Assembly: GCA_016293645.1 (NCBI GenBank) | Contig: JAEDDW010000092.1 | Span: 1 to 6,511 of the forward strand | Length of the DNA: 6,511 nucleotides | Reading direction: 5' to 3' | Source of the DNA: Treponema sp. | Lineage (GTDB): Bacteria; Spirochaetota; Spirochaetia; Treponematales; Treponemataceae | Part shown: positions 1 through 6,151 of the stretch, piece after piece | How the letters are laid out: each line of letters starts with the position of its first letter | Position numbering within the stretch: position 1 is the stretch's first letter | Translations under genes and position numbers: made by a program | The notes under the pieces: model-generated | Told to the model about the DNA's origin: nothing | Seen by the model: only the letters and a program-made list of their open reading frames with translations | Database searches by the model: none

Positions 1-967
1 AGACTTCACCGCTGACTTTTGATGCCAGAGCCTTTGATATTCTCCTTGAAAGTCCCTTTTCCTCTGTAGACGATTCTCTTCCTTCAAAAGAGACAGCCCA
101 CATGGTCTCAAGAAAATTCACATCCTTAAGCTGTCCCTTGAAAGAATAAAGGCACTGCACCGTCTTTTTATCTTCAGGAATTCTCTGGACAAAATCAGCA
201 GTTCCTGTAAAACCGTAACGTTCTTCCTTCATGTCAGAAACCCTGAATCCAAACTGACTGAACATTTCAGAAACATACTGCTTTATCTGGCCGTCCAGAT
301 CACCCTCGATGTTCAGATAGATTGGAATCATTTTTGCGATATCAAGCATCTGGGATCTTACCGATGCTGAAGAATAGATATTCTTGAGTCCTTTTGCAGT
401 ATCGCTGTTGATGACCTCAAGTTTTGAAAGCATCTTCTCGTCAAGAGATGCAATCTCCCTCGCGTAATCATATCTCGCATAGGTCTCAAGGGAATAAAGA
501 TCCGACGGTTTTGCGCATACAAGCTTTTCAACTTTGGCATCGTTTGCCCTTATGGAAGCCACAAGAATCTTTTCCGTTTCCTTTTTGTCCATGACAGCAA
601 GGGCATAGTGTTTCTTTTCATCCGTGTAATATTCCTTCAGTTCAATTCCAATGAGATCCTCAACGGCAACCTTCTGGGTTATGCTTTGGGAGAAATCGGA
701 ATTTTTTCCGACTGATACGGTTCCGTCTTTCTGAGCCTGCTGCATTCTTGAAGAAGTCTTTGCTGAAGATCTGACACTGCGGCCAAAGATTGCGGCAAGA
801 TTTTCAACGGCTGCAAGTTCTGCCTGCTGCTGGTTTTTTCCACTGCCTACTGCCGTAAAAAAATCTTTCGAAGGATAAACCTTTGAAGGATTCTTGACCC
901 ACTGGGGCGTCTTTGCAGAAGCAAGGGAAGCGATGAAAATCAATGAAATCAATAAAAACTTTTTCAT
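1..967 (-). CDS. LPP20-family exported protein, 3' end beyond the window
   Basis: The reading frame is open from an ATG at 967 to the left edge, giving 322 codons with no stop, so the C-terminus is missing. Residues 1-18 form a signal peptide (MKKFLLISLIFIASLASA, then KTPQW). There is no cysteine near the cleavage site, so this member is probably cut by signal peptidase I and not lipidated, unlike classical Lpp20. The LPP20 domain follows: a 'PQWVKNP' entry motif, 'FFTAVGSG' at about 37-43, an alanine-rich helix 'QQQAELAAVENLAAIFG', and the closing strand 'HYALAVMDKKE' at about 120-130. A further ~190 residues of mixed helical character follow. The family is envelope-associated; its exact role here is unknown. 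An AGGAA Shine-Dalgarno overlaps the stop codon of the preceding LpoB-like gene, 9 bp upstream, so translation is probably coupled to it. Family call is firm, function is not. Confidence 0.82.
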   Translation of the reverse strand, partial: MKKFLLISLIFIASLASAKTPQWVKNPSKVYPSKDFFTAVGSGKNQQQAELAAVENLAAIFGRSVRSSAKTSSRMQQAQKDGTVSVGKNSDFSQSITQKVAVEDLIGIELKEYYTDEKKHYALAVMDKKETEKILVASIRANDAKVEKLVCAKPSDLYSLETYARYDYAREIASLDEKMLSKLEVINSDTAKGLKNIYSSASVRSQMLDIAKMIPIYLNIEGDLDGQIKQYVSEMFSQFGFRVSDMKEERYGFTGTADFVQRIPEDKKTVQCLYSFKGQLKDVNFLETMWAVSFEGRESSTEEKGLSRRISKALASKVSGEV

Positions 968-976
968 GGCAGTTTC

Positions 977-1564
977 CTATTTCTTGATTTCCTTTTTTAT
1001 CTCGTCGTTCTCACCCTGCCAGATAATTCTGTTGTTCTCGATATTTGTGAGTGTGGCGTAGACAAAATATGCCCTGACTGAACGCTTGCCTTCCTTCTGG
1101 ACAACACATTTAACCGAACCTGTAAGCATGAAATCAGCGGCGTCCTCATTGTCCAGCGCTTTTGCCGTCTCAATGCTTGCATGCTGGTCCTGATCTCTCT
1201 TTTCGTCCCTGAGCTGTTCCCTTTCATCCTTTGATGCGACAAACTCAAGGACACCTGAATTGATGATTGCTGTCTGAAGTTTCTTGGCAACGATCGTCGT
1301 ATCGATTTTTTCAGCGCTGTCATTCTTTATTTCACCAACAATTACAAGACCAGGTCTGCCATGCTGTTCTTCAAATTTTGCGACCCTTGGAGATGTGATG
1401 CATTCCTCGATCAATGACTCACATACGATGCGCACATCAGTGTCATTCCAGTAACCGTCGAGGTCGGTCACCTTTGAGCTTTCTACTCTCTTGACTTTTG
1501 TCTTGCCCAAAGCAAATGCATTTACAGCCGCAGCCATCATAAAAAATAAAACCAATTTTTTCAT
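977..1564 (-). CDS. LpoB-like penicillin-binding protein activator homologue (195 aa)
   Basis: Residues 1-18 are a signal peptide (MKKLVLFFMMAAAVNAFA) and the rest matches the LpoB/PF13036 pattern: 'TDLDGYWNDTD' at 33-43, 'LVIVGEIKNDSAEKIDT' at 73-89, 'INSGVLEFVAS' at 101-111, 'REQLRDEKRDQ' at 115-125, 'DAADFMLTGSV' at 141-151 and 'IIWQGENDEIKK' near the C-terminus. In E. coli, LpoB is an outer-membrane lipoprotein that activates the peptidoglycan synthase PBP1b. Here there is no lipobox cysteine, so the protein is predicted to be soluble in the periplasm, and PBP activation is not assured. I chose the ATG at 1564 because a GAGGTG Shine-Dalgarno lies 4 bp upstream and the signal peptide starts there. 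The ATG at 1594 would add ten residues in front of the signal peptide. It sits 26 bp after the upstream exported gene and 9 bp before the LPP20 gene, consistent with one operon. Confidence 0.85.
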   Translation of the reverse strand: MKKLVLFFMMAAAVNAFALGKTKVKRVESSKVTDLDGYWNDTDVRIVCESLIEECITSPRVAKFEEQHGRPGLVIVGEIKNDSAEKIDTTIVAKKLQTAIINSGVLEFVASKDEREQLRDEKRDQDQHASIETAKALDNEDAADFMLTGSVKCVVQKEGKRSVRAYFVYATLTNIENNRIIWQGENDEIKKEIKK

Positions 1565-1590
1565 AAAACACCTCACGTGGTTTTTAAAAT

Positions 1591-2154
1591 TCATTTTTCA
1601 GAAAAAAATTCCTTCAGTTGAATTTCATAAAGATCTTTTTCCATGATCCATACAGAATAATAATTATATTTCACGATATAGTCATCTTCTTTTTTTGCCT
1701 TTTTACCTGGTTTTTTTGCGTAACCGTTTTTTATCCAGAAGGATTCCACTTTCTGAAGTCCCCTGAGATTGCTTTCCGAAACCAGTTCCATGACCCTGAG
1801 AAGATTTCTTTCCGTAATGTCATTTTCCGAAATGCCTGTTTCCTTCACTGAAGCGCTCATGGTCTGTGAAATCTCGCAGGAAATTCCGCTTGTGTCCGCC
1901 ATGAATTCCGCAACCTCAAGATCCTTGTCCGTAGCAGTCGCCACCCAGACTTTGTAATCCTCAAGGCCCAGTTCTTTTGCCACAGTTTTTCTGTCAGACT
2001 GTGAGGCGGCTTTTACCCAGGCCGGAACTCCCTCACCCTCGTCCCTGTACTGCCAGTCCAATATGACAGTGGATCTTTCCGTGGCCTTCTTTGCGGCAAA
2101 GACAGATGAAAACGCAATAGTGATCTGAATCAATGCAATGATAATTTTTTTCAT
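1591..2154 (-). CDS. exported protein, divergent LPP20-like domain (187 aa)
   Basis: I do not recognise this as a named family. Residues 1-21 are a signal peptide (MKKIIIALIQITIAFSSVFAA) without a lipobox. The mature part has the order of landmarks seen in the LPP20 protein two genes downstream: 'GVPAWVKAA' (42-50) for the 'PQWVKNP' entry motif, 'KVWVATATDKDLEVAEFMA' (68-86) for the 'FTAVGSG...A' strand-helix, and 'YYSVWIMEKDLYE' (165-177) for 'HYALAVMDKKE'. A lysine-rich insert (about 146-158) precedes the last strand. I infer a diverged LPP20-like paralogue, moderately sure. The ATG at 2154 is chosen because GGAAG lies 4 bp upstream and the signal peptide begins there; the in-frame ATG at 2244 would run back inside the DUF763 gene. 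It is the first gene of the exported trio. Confidence 0.75.
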   Translation of the reverse strand: MKKIIIALIQITIAFSSVFAAKKATERSTVILDWQYRDEGEGVPAWVKAASQSDRKTVAKELGLEDYKVWVATATDKDLEVAEFMADTSGISCEISQTMSASVKETGISENDITERNLLRVMELVSESNLRGLQKVESFWIKNGYAKKPGKKAKKEDDYIVKYNYYSVWIMEKDLYEIQLKEFFSEK

Positions 2155-2210
2155 TTTACTTCCAGTATTTAAACAATCTAAAGATGAATGAGTTACTGAT
2201 GAAGCGAGAG

Positions 2211-3518
2211 CTAATACTGCTTTGTAATCGTCCTTCCTTCCCATCCAGGAAGATTCAATCTCTCATGTTCAAGTACAGCCTCAAAATCCGCCCGTGGATC
2301 ACAGTGCTCCTCTATTTCAAGCTGTGTCCTGTGCAGGCGGTTTATGCACTCGCTTTTCTCCTTGTAGCCAAGCCGCGACTTTTCAATGGCATCACCAAGG
2401 ATGCGTATACTCTCGTCGTATATCCTGAGCGGAACAGGAAATGGATGTCCATCCTTTCCACCGTGGGCAAAACTGAAACGGGCAGGATCACGGAATCGGC
2501 TTGGAGTGCCGTTGATCACCTCACTAACTAACGTTAGTGACTGCAAAGTTCGCGGTCCAAGACCGGGCGTCAGTAAAAGGCTTTCAAAATCCTTTGGCTC
2601 GCTTTCGTAGGCCGTTGCAAGAACCCCGCCAAGCCGCTTCAAATCTACGTCTTCTGCCCTTACATCGTGGTGGGCAGGCATCACGATATTGCGACTAACG
2701 ACCGGTGGTTGCATTTCTGCATCTAGACTAACTTTCGTTAGTTCATGATGTATATCCTCAAAAAGTTCCAGCTGCTGCTTTTGATCCTTAATCACCGCTT
2801 CTGAAACACCGTGATTCTGGATGTCCCTTATCTCGCTGATTATCCGTTCCGGATTTTCCTTTGAAAGATCAAGGATGGAAGAACGGGTTTCCTTTGCATC
2901 GCTGTCAGTAAGATTCAGGATATATTTCTGGTTCTCACCTGTGATTCCCGTGTGGGGATCTTCAACAAAGGACTTGAGGTTTTCCGAACACCAATGGTAG
3001 CGGCGTGCAGTCTTTGTGGCGCTGTTCATTCCCTGCTGAACTACAGTCCAGTCACCTTCATCGCTTACAATGAAATTATGCTGATATAACTGAAATCCAT
3101 CCTGTACCGCAGTGTTGTCGACCTTTGCCACAAGCTTGCTGCTGCGCACAAGACCGTCGCCATCAAGGCCCGCCATGTTGCTTACGAATTCAAGCTCTTC
3201 CGGAGTCTTTCGCGAATACTTGCCGCGGCCTCCGCAGACGACAAGACCAAAATCCTTTGCACGTGCGTTTATTCCCCGCTTAAGTGCATACATCACGCTG
3301 GTCGTAATTCCGCTTGAATGCCAGTCCATTCCAAGAACAGCACCAAGGGACTGAAACCACAACGGATCGCTCAAACGGCGCAGGACTTCTTTTTTTCCAT
3401 ACTGAATTATAAGGGCTTCGACAATGAGTGTTCCCATATCGCGCATACGATCCGCAAGCCATTTTGGAACTGTACCCGAATGAAGAGGAAGATCAGCATG
3501 TCCTGTATTTCTTGGCAT
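2211..3518 (-). CDS. DUF763 family protein (435 aa)
   Basis: This is a clear, full-length DUF763 (PF05559) protein, a family found in archaea and scattered bacteria with no established biochemical function. Diagnostic segments are 'TGHADLPLHSG' (5-15), 'RRLSDPLWFQSLGAVLGMDW' (47-66) followed by HSSGITT, 'GLVVCGGRGKYSRKTPEE' (91-108), 'AKVDNTAVQDGFQLYQHNF' (131-149), 'WTVVQQGMN' (157-165), 'ARRYHW' (171-176) and 'DPHTGI' (187-192). A variable linker covers about 240-295. The C-terminal part has 'LLLTPGLGPRTLQSLTLVSE' (314-333), which fits a helix-hairpin-helix of the kind that contacts DNA backbone, then 'FAHGGKDGHPFPVP' (350-363). Many invariant polar residues (H13, D65, H67, D134, Q139, D140, H147, H175) suggest an enzyme acting on nucleic acid; that is inference. 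AAGGA lies 8 bp before the ATG. The gene follows ygiQ across a repeat-bearing gap and precedes the exported trio by 56 bp. Confidence 0.93.
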   Translation of the reverse strand: MPRNTGHADLPLHSGTVPKWLADRMRDMGTLIVEALIIQYGKKEVLRRLSDPLWFQSLGAVLGMDWHSSGITTSVMYALKRGINARAKDFGLVVCGGRGKYSRKTPEELEFVSNMAGLDGDGLVRSSKLVAKVDNTAVQDGFQLYQHNFIVSDEGDWTVVQQGMNSATKTARRYHWCSENLKSFVEDPHTGITGENQKYILNLTDSDAKETRSSILDLSKENPERIISEIRDIQNHGVSEAVIKDQKQQLELFEDIHHELTKVSLDAEMQPPVVSRNIVMPAHHDVRAEDVDLKRLGGVLATAYESEPKDFESLLLTPGLGPRTLQSLTLVSEVINGTPSRFRDPARFSFAHGGKDGHPFPVPLRIYDESIRILGDAIEKSRLGYKEKSECINRLHRTQLEIEEHCDPRADFEAVLEHERLNLPGWEGRTITKQY

Positions 3519-3663
3519 AATTTTTCCTTTTTATTAAGTTGCAATGGATCGCCACGTCGCCAGTCTGCCTAAGGCATCCCGCCTCCTCGCGATGACGATA
3601 TCTTGTCTCCGTCATTGCGAGTGAAACGAAGCAATCCACATGCCAGCCGTGCTATGGCGGCGC
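3519..3663. other. intergenic gap between ygiQ and the DUF763 gene
   Basis: This 145-bp spacer between two minus-strand genes contains the paired interspersed repeat at 3545-3638 and the DUF763 ribosome binding site next to 3518. I see no convincing promoter for the DUF763 gene and no classical U-tailed terminator after ygiQ. The strongly folded repeat RNA could slow or process a read-through transcript. Confidence 0.6.
3545..3638. repeat. paired interspersed palindromic repeat (GGATTGC...GCAATGACG type)
   Basis: Two related units face each other. Unit 1 (3545-3597) starts TGGATCGCCACGTCG and ends CTCCTCGCGATGACG, with a small internal hairpin TGCC-TAA-GGCA at 3566-3576. Unit 2 (3610-3638) reads CGTCATTGCGAGTG at its left end and GAAGCAATCCA at its right end. 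Its reverse complement, TGGATTGCTTCG...CGCAATGACG, matches the ends of unit 1. The whole can fold into one long stem. The motif 'CGTCATTGCGAG...GAAGCAATCC' is a widespread non-coding repeat seen in many bacterial genomes, including spirochaetes (from memory). It is GC-richer than the nearby AT-rich region and encodes nothing. Confidence 0.75.
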
Positions 3664-5493
3664 TTATCTTCCTAAAAGAACCTTTATCAATTCCGGTCTT
3701 CCGGCTTCTCGCAAGGCTTCCTTCACAAGGTTTGCATTCTCGCGTTTATTGAACTGAAGCAAGGCACGCTGAAGACGGCGCTCGTGTCCGCCACGGGCAA
3801 CATAGACTTTCTCAAGATGTCCATCGCCGCCTTCCTTGTGGGGATTATAGCCTGTGTAATACATTGCCGTCGCAAGGCTTCCGGGAGTCGGATAAAAATC
3901 CTGAACCTGATCCGGAACGAATCCCGTCTTTTTAAGATAAAGGGCAGTTTCAATCGCTTCGTTAAGACCAGCCCCTGGATGCCCCGCAATATAATATGGA
4001 ACAAGGTACTGTTTCATACCACATTCTTTATTGATTTTTTCATATTCCTTTGAAAAGTCCTCGTAGACCTTGTGGGTGCTTTTCCTCATCAGCGAAAGAA
4101 CATTGTCGCTTACGTGTTCCGGCGCAACCTTGAGCTGACCCGAGATATGGTGCAAAACAAGTTCCTTGAAGAAAGTCCTGTCCTTGTCCATCATAAGGTA
4201 ATCAAAACGGATTCCCGAGCGGATGAAAACCTTCTTTACCTTTGGAAGCTCGCGGAGTTTTCTTAAAAGGGAAACATAATCCGTATGGTCAACCCTGACA
4301 TTTGGACAAGGATCTACACCCATGCAGTCACGGTTAGGACAGGCACCTGCTTTTGCCTGTTTCTCGCAGGCATCGTGGCGGAAGTTTGCCGTAGGACCAC
4401 CGACATCGTGGATATATCCCTTGAACTCCTTGTCTTCCGTCATGCGCTTTGCTTCTTTTATGAGGCTTTCGTGGCTGCGGGCCTGGATTCTTCTTCCCTG
4501 ATGAAATGTAATTGCACAGAAGGAACATGCACCAAAGCAACCTCGGCAGCTTGTAAGGCTGAACTTGACTTCCGAGAGAGCCGGAATTCCAGTCTTGTTG
4601 TTTTCCGCAGGCTCATCATACATAGGGTGCCAGCGACGGGTAAAAGGAAGTTCATAAACTTTGTCGAATTCTTCAGTCGTCAAAGGAAGGCCTGCAGGCA
4701 TCTGGACCACAAAACGAGTGTCGGCAGGCTCAACAAGAACTTTGCCATTGATGGCATCGGTATTCATTTCCTGGGTGTGATAGCTTCTGGCAAAAAGTTC
4801 ACGGCTTTCTTCCGTATTTTTTGAAATGTCCTGATAGGATGGAAGCCAGATTGCATCCTCGGGAATTTCTTCTTTTTTGCTTGTGTACCAGCAGGTTCCG
4901 CGAACGTTACGTATCTGACGTGCAGGAACTCCTTCGCGCAAAAGGGCTGCGATTTCAAGCAGAGAATGTTCACCCATTCCGTACATGAGAAGATCTGCCT
5001 TCGAATCAAGAAGAATGGAACGCTTTACGGTGTTGGTCCAATAGTCGTAATGGGAAGTACGCCTCAAGCTTGCTTCGATTCCGCCTATGAGAACATTGAC
5101 TCCCTTGTAGGCCTCGCGGATTTTCTGGACATAGATGTTTGTGGCGCGGTCAGGTCTGTGGCCTTTAACTCCGCCGTGGGCATAGACGTCTTCCGAACGG
5201 GGCTTGTTGTTGGCGGTATAGTTTGAAACCATGCTGTCCATGGCACCCGCGCTTACAAGAAAACCAAGCTTAGGCTGTCCAAACTGGCGGAACACCTCCA
5301 CGTCCTTCCAATCGGGCTGTGCAAGTATGGCGACAGTGTATCCGTTTGCCTCAAGAAGACGACCAAGAAGCGCCGATGCAAAACTTGGATGATCGACGTA
5401 AGCATCCCCGGAAACAAATACGAAATCTACCTGAGAAATATTCCTGTCAATGAGATCCTGCCTGCAGACAGGAAGAAAATCACTGCTGCTCAA
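3664..5493 (-). CDS. ygiQ: YgiQ-family radical SAM protein (UPF0313)
   Basis: Length (609 residues from the chosen start) and motifs match YgiQ across the whole protein. The N-terminal region has 'FLPVCRQDLIDRN' and 'DFVFVSGDAYVDHPSF', typical of the cobalamin-binding-like leader of this family. The radical SAM cluster motif CFGACSFC supplies Cys 319, 323 and 326, expected to hold the 4Fe-4S cluster that cleaves S-adenosylmethionine. Downstream are a second cysteine-rich patch (Cys 376, 385, 390, 396), 'KKVFIRSGIRFDY', 'SGQLKVAPEHVSD', 'YYIAGHPGAG' and 'QVQDFYPTPGS'. The substrate is not known. No ATG lies near the family's usual start. A TTG at 5493, preceded by AAGAAGGA and AAAGGA, gives the usual N-terminus a few residues before 'FLP'. 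The TTG at 5514 would add seven residues but has no Shine-Dalgarno. The start overlaps the end of the upstream membrane gene by 14 bp, suggesting translational coupling. Confidence 0.95.
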   Translation of the reverse strand: MSSSDFLPVCRQDLIDRNISQVDFVFVSGDAYVDHPSFASALLGRLLEANGYTVAILAQPDWKDVEVFRQFGQPKLGFLVSAGAMDSMVSNYTANNKPRSEDVYAHGGVKGHRPDRATNIYVQKIREAYKGVNVLIGGIEASLRRTSHYDYWTNTVKRSILLDSKADLLMYGMGEHSLLEIAALLREGVPARQIRNVRGTCWYTSKKEEIPEDAIWLPSYQDISKNTEESRELFARSYHTQEMNTDAINGKVLVEPADTRFVVQMPAGLPLTTEEFDKVYELPFTRRWHPMYDEPAENNKTGIPALSEVKFSLTSCRGCFGACSFCAITFHQGRRIQARSHESLIKEAKRMTEDKEFKGYIHDVGGPTANFRHDACEKQAKAGACPNRDCMGVDPCPNVRVDHTDYVSLLRKLRELPKVKKVFIRSGIRFDYLMMDKDRTFFKELVLHHISGQLKVAPEHVSDNVLSLMRKSTHKVYEDFSKEYEKINKECGMKQYLVPYYIAGHPGAGLNEAIETALYLKKTGFVPDQVQDFYPTPGSLATAMYYTGYNPHKEGGDGHLEKVYVARGGHERRLQRALLQFNKRENANLVKEALREAGRPELIKVLLGR

Positions 5494-5755
5494 GTTCCTT
5501 CTTTTCCTTTGCAAGCTTTCGTATCAGAACCGTCACGCAGGCAAAAATACCGATGTCGGCCGCCATGAGAATTCCGATTACGATGTAGTAGACAGTGGAA
5601 GCATTTCCTTCCTTGTATGAATCATAAAAATAATAGCAGAGGAGAGCAAACAACGCCGCAATAAGAGTTCGGCTGTTTTCAAATTTTTTAATCTTTGCCT
5701 TGATGGCATCCACGTTGCTGTCTGCAACTTCATTTTCGTTTTCGTTTTCCGACAT
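5480..5755 (-). CDS. small two-pass membrane protein (91 aa), unknown function
   Basis: The N-terminus is acidic and repetitive (MSENENENE), built from a hexamer GAAAAC/T repeated three times. A basic stretch 'KAKIKKFENSR' (19-29) leads into a first hydrophobic helix at about 30-45 (TLIAALFALLCYYFYD). A second lies at about 55-78 (VYYIVIGILMAADIGIF then ACVTVLI). The tail is highly charged, 'RKLAKEKKELEQQ', and may be helical. I do not recognise the family. The gene overlaps ygiQ by 14 bp, so the two are co-transcribed and probably coupled, although no functional link is evident. Upstream of its ATG only a weak GAGA is present, and a good promoter sits immediately before the gene, so initiation may be leaderless. 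Confidence 0.78.
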   Translation of the reverse strand: MSENENENEVADSNVDAIKAKIKKFENSRTLIAALFALLCYYFYDSYKEGNASTVYYIVIGILMAADIGIFACVTVLIRKLAKEKKELEQQ

Positions 5756-5761
5756 GTCTCA

Positions 5762-5790
5762 ATGATAAATGTAATTGTCAAAAAATTCAA
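5762..5790 (-). promoter_or_regulatory. sigma70-type promoter for the membrane protein-ygiQ operon
   Basis: Read on the minus strand, TTGAAT (5790-5785) and TATCAT (5767-5762) are separated by exactly 17 bp. These match the -35 and -10 consensus at 4 and 5 of 6 positions. Only six bases (TGAGAC) separate the -10 box from the ATG at 5755, so transcription would start at or next to the start codon. The promoter lies inside the plus-strand regulator remnant. Confidence 0.6.
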
Positions 5791-6022
5791 TTTTGAATCA
5801 GGGGCTTCCGGCGCAAACGCCGTCAAACTCGCTCAAACCTTAAGCGTAACCTTAGAATATCTTGTCACAGGCAAAAACCCTTCACCGCAGAATTCAGCAC
5901 CTCAGCTTACCGATGAAGAAATCCGCATCTACAAACAAAACTCATCATTAATCAAGAAACTTGCTCAACTTTCCCCAGCCAGCAAAAAAGCAATTGAAGA
6001 TTTATTAGAGCGGATGAAGTAA
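5762..6022 (+). pseudogene. 5'-truncated XRE/Cro-type regulator remnant
   Basis: From about residue 14 the 86-codon frame reads like the second half of a phage-repressor-type regulator. 'GASGANAVKLAQTLSVTLEY' then 'LVTGK' is the usual end of an HTH_3/XRE domain ('..ADxAVKIAQALGVSVEYLVTG'), followed by a linker and a helical tail 'LAQLSPASKKAIEDLLERMK'. The helices that should come before it, including the DNA-recognition helix, are absent. The first 13 codons (MINVIVKKFNFES) do not resemble the family and coincide with the opposing promoter. There is no Shine-Dalgarno before the ATG at 5762. Upstream in the same frame there is only antisense to the membrane gene, so the missing half is not present in another frame there. 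I read this as an untranslated relic of a deletion or rearrangement. A short expressed fragment cannot be excluded. Confidence 0.7.
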
Positions 6023-6040
6023 CACTTGTGATTTATTTAC

Positions 6041-6069
6041 TATACAAATATTCGATTTCATGTTAGTAT
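6041..6069 (+). promoter_or_regulatory. possible promoter of the small peptide gene
   Basis: TATACA (6041-6046) and TAGTAT (6064-6069) are 17 bp apart, each a 4 of 6 match to consensus. A start near 6076 would give a leader of about 76 nt beginning just before GGAAATGACTGA. An inverted pair CTATAC (6040-6045) / GTATAG (6066-6071) overlaps both boxes and could be an operator. The boxes are weak, so this is tentative. Confidence 0.35.
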
Positions 6070-6099
6070 AGACCTATCGGAAATGACTGAGCAGGCGGC

Positions 6100-6145
6100 G
6101 TCTCCCAAACTCAACAGCTTATGCTGAATTATGATTATGGGAGGC
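6100..6145 (+). promoter_or_regulatory. leader stem that masks the Shine-Dalgarno of the small peptide gene
   Basis: GTCTCCCA (6100-6107) pairs with TGGGAGGC (6138-6145), an 8-bp stem with one G-U pair. It buries the strong Shine-Dalgarno GGGAGG (6139-6144) that lies 7 bp before the ATG at 6152. The loop holds a second perfect hairpin, CAGC-TTAT-GCTG (6115-6126). Such sequestration keeps a messenger silent until it is refolded or processed, and is common in type I toxin mRNAs. Confidence 0.65.
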
Positions 6146-6151
6146 TTGCAT

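Noticed and set aside
358..540. 60-codon minus-strand frame within the LPP20 gene
   Set aside because: The LPP20 frame is uninterrupted from 967 to the left edge and has coherent domain motifs; this frame is a shadow.
997..1323. 108-codon second minus-strand frame inside the LpoB-like gene
   Set aside because: It overlaps the conserved LpoB motifs in another frame, and its translation is Ser/Arg-rich and low-complexity, as expected from a frame shadow.
2155..2240. separate promoter for the exported trio (TTCATC-17-TAGATT)
   Set aside because: The boxes match consensus at only 3 and 4 of 6 positions in AT-rich sequence, which is too weak to claim over read-through from the DUF763 gene.
2155..2244. 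30-codon N-terminal extension of the exported protein at 1591-2154
   Set aside because: It would start inside the DUF763 gene and place a non-hydrophobic stretch before a perfect signal peptide. The ATG at 2154 has its own Shine-Dalgarno.
4285..4824. 179-codon plus-strand open frame inside ygiQ
   Set aside because: It is wholly antisense to the conserved radical SAM core and has no Shine-Dalgarno. Its translation has no recognisable domain, so it is a shadow of ygiQ.
5753..5781. perfect TTGACA (minus strand, 5781-5776) as the -35 box of the leftward operon
   Set aside because: A 17-bp spacing would put the -10 box on GACATG across the start codon, which is no match. TTGAAT with TATCAT at 17 bp fits better.
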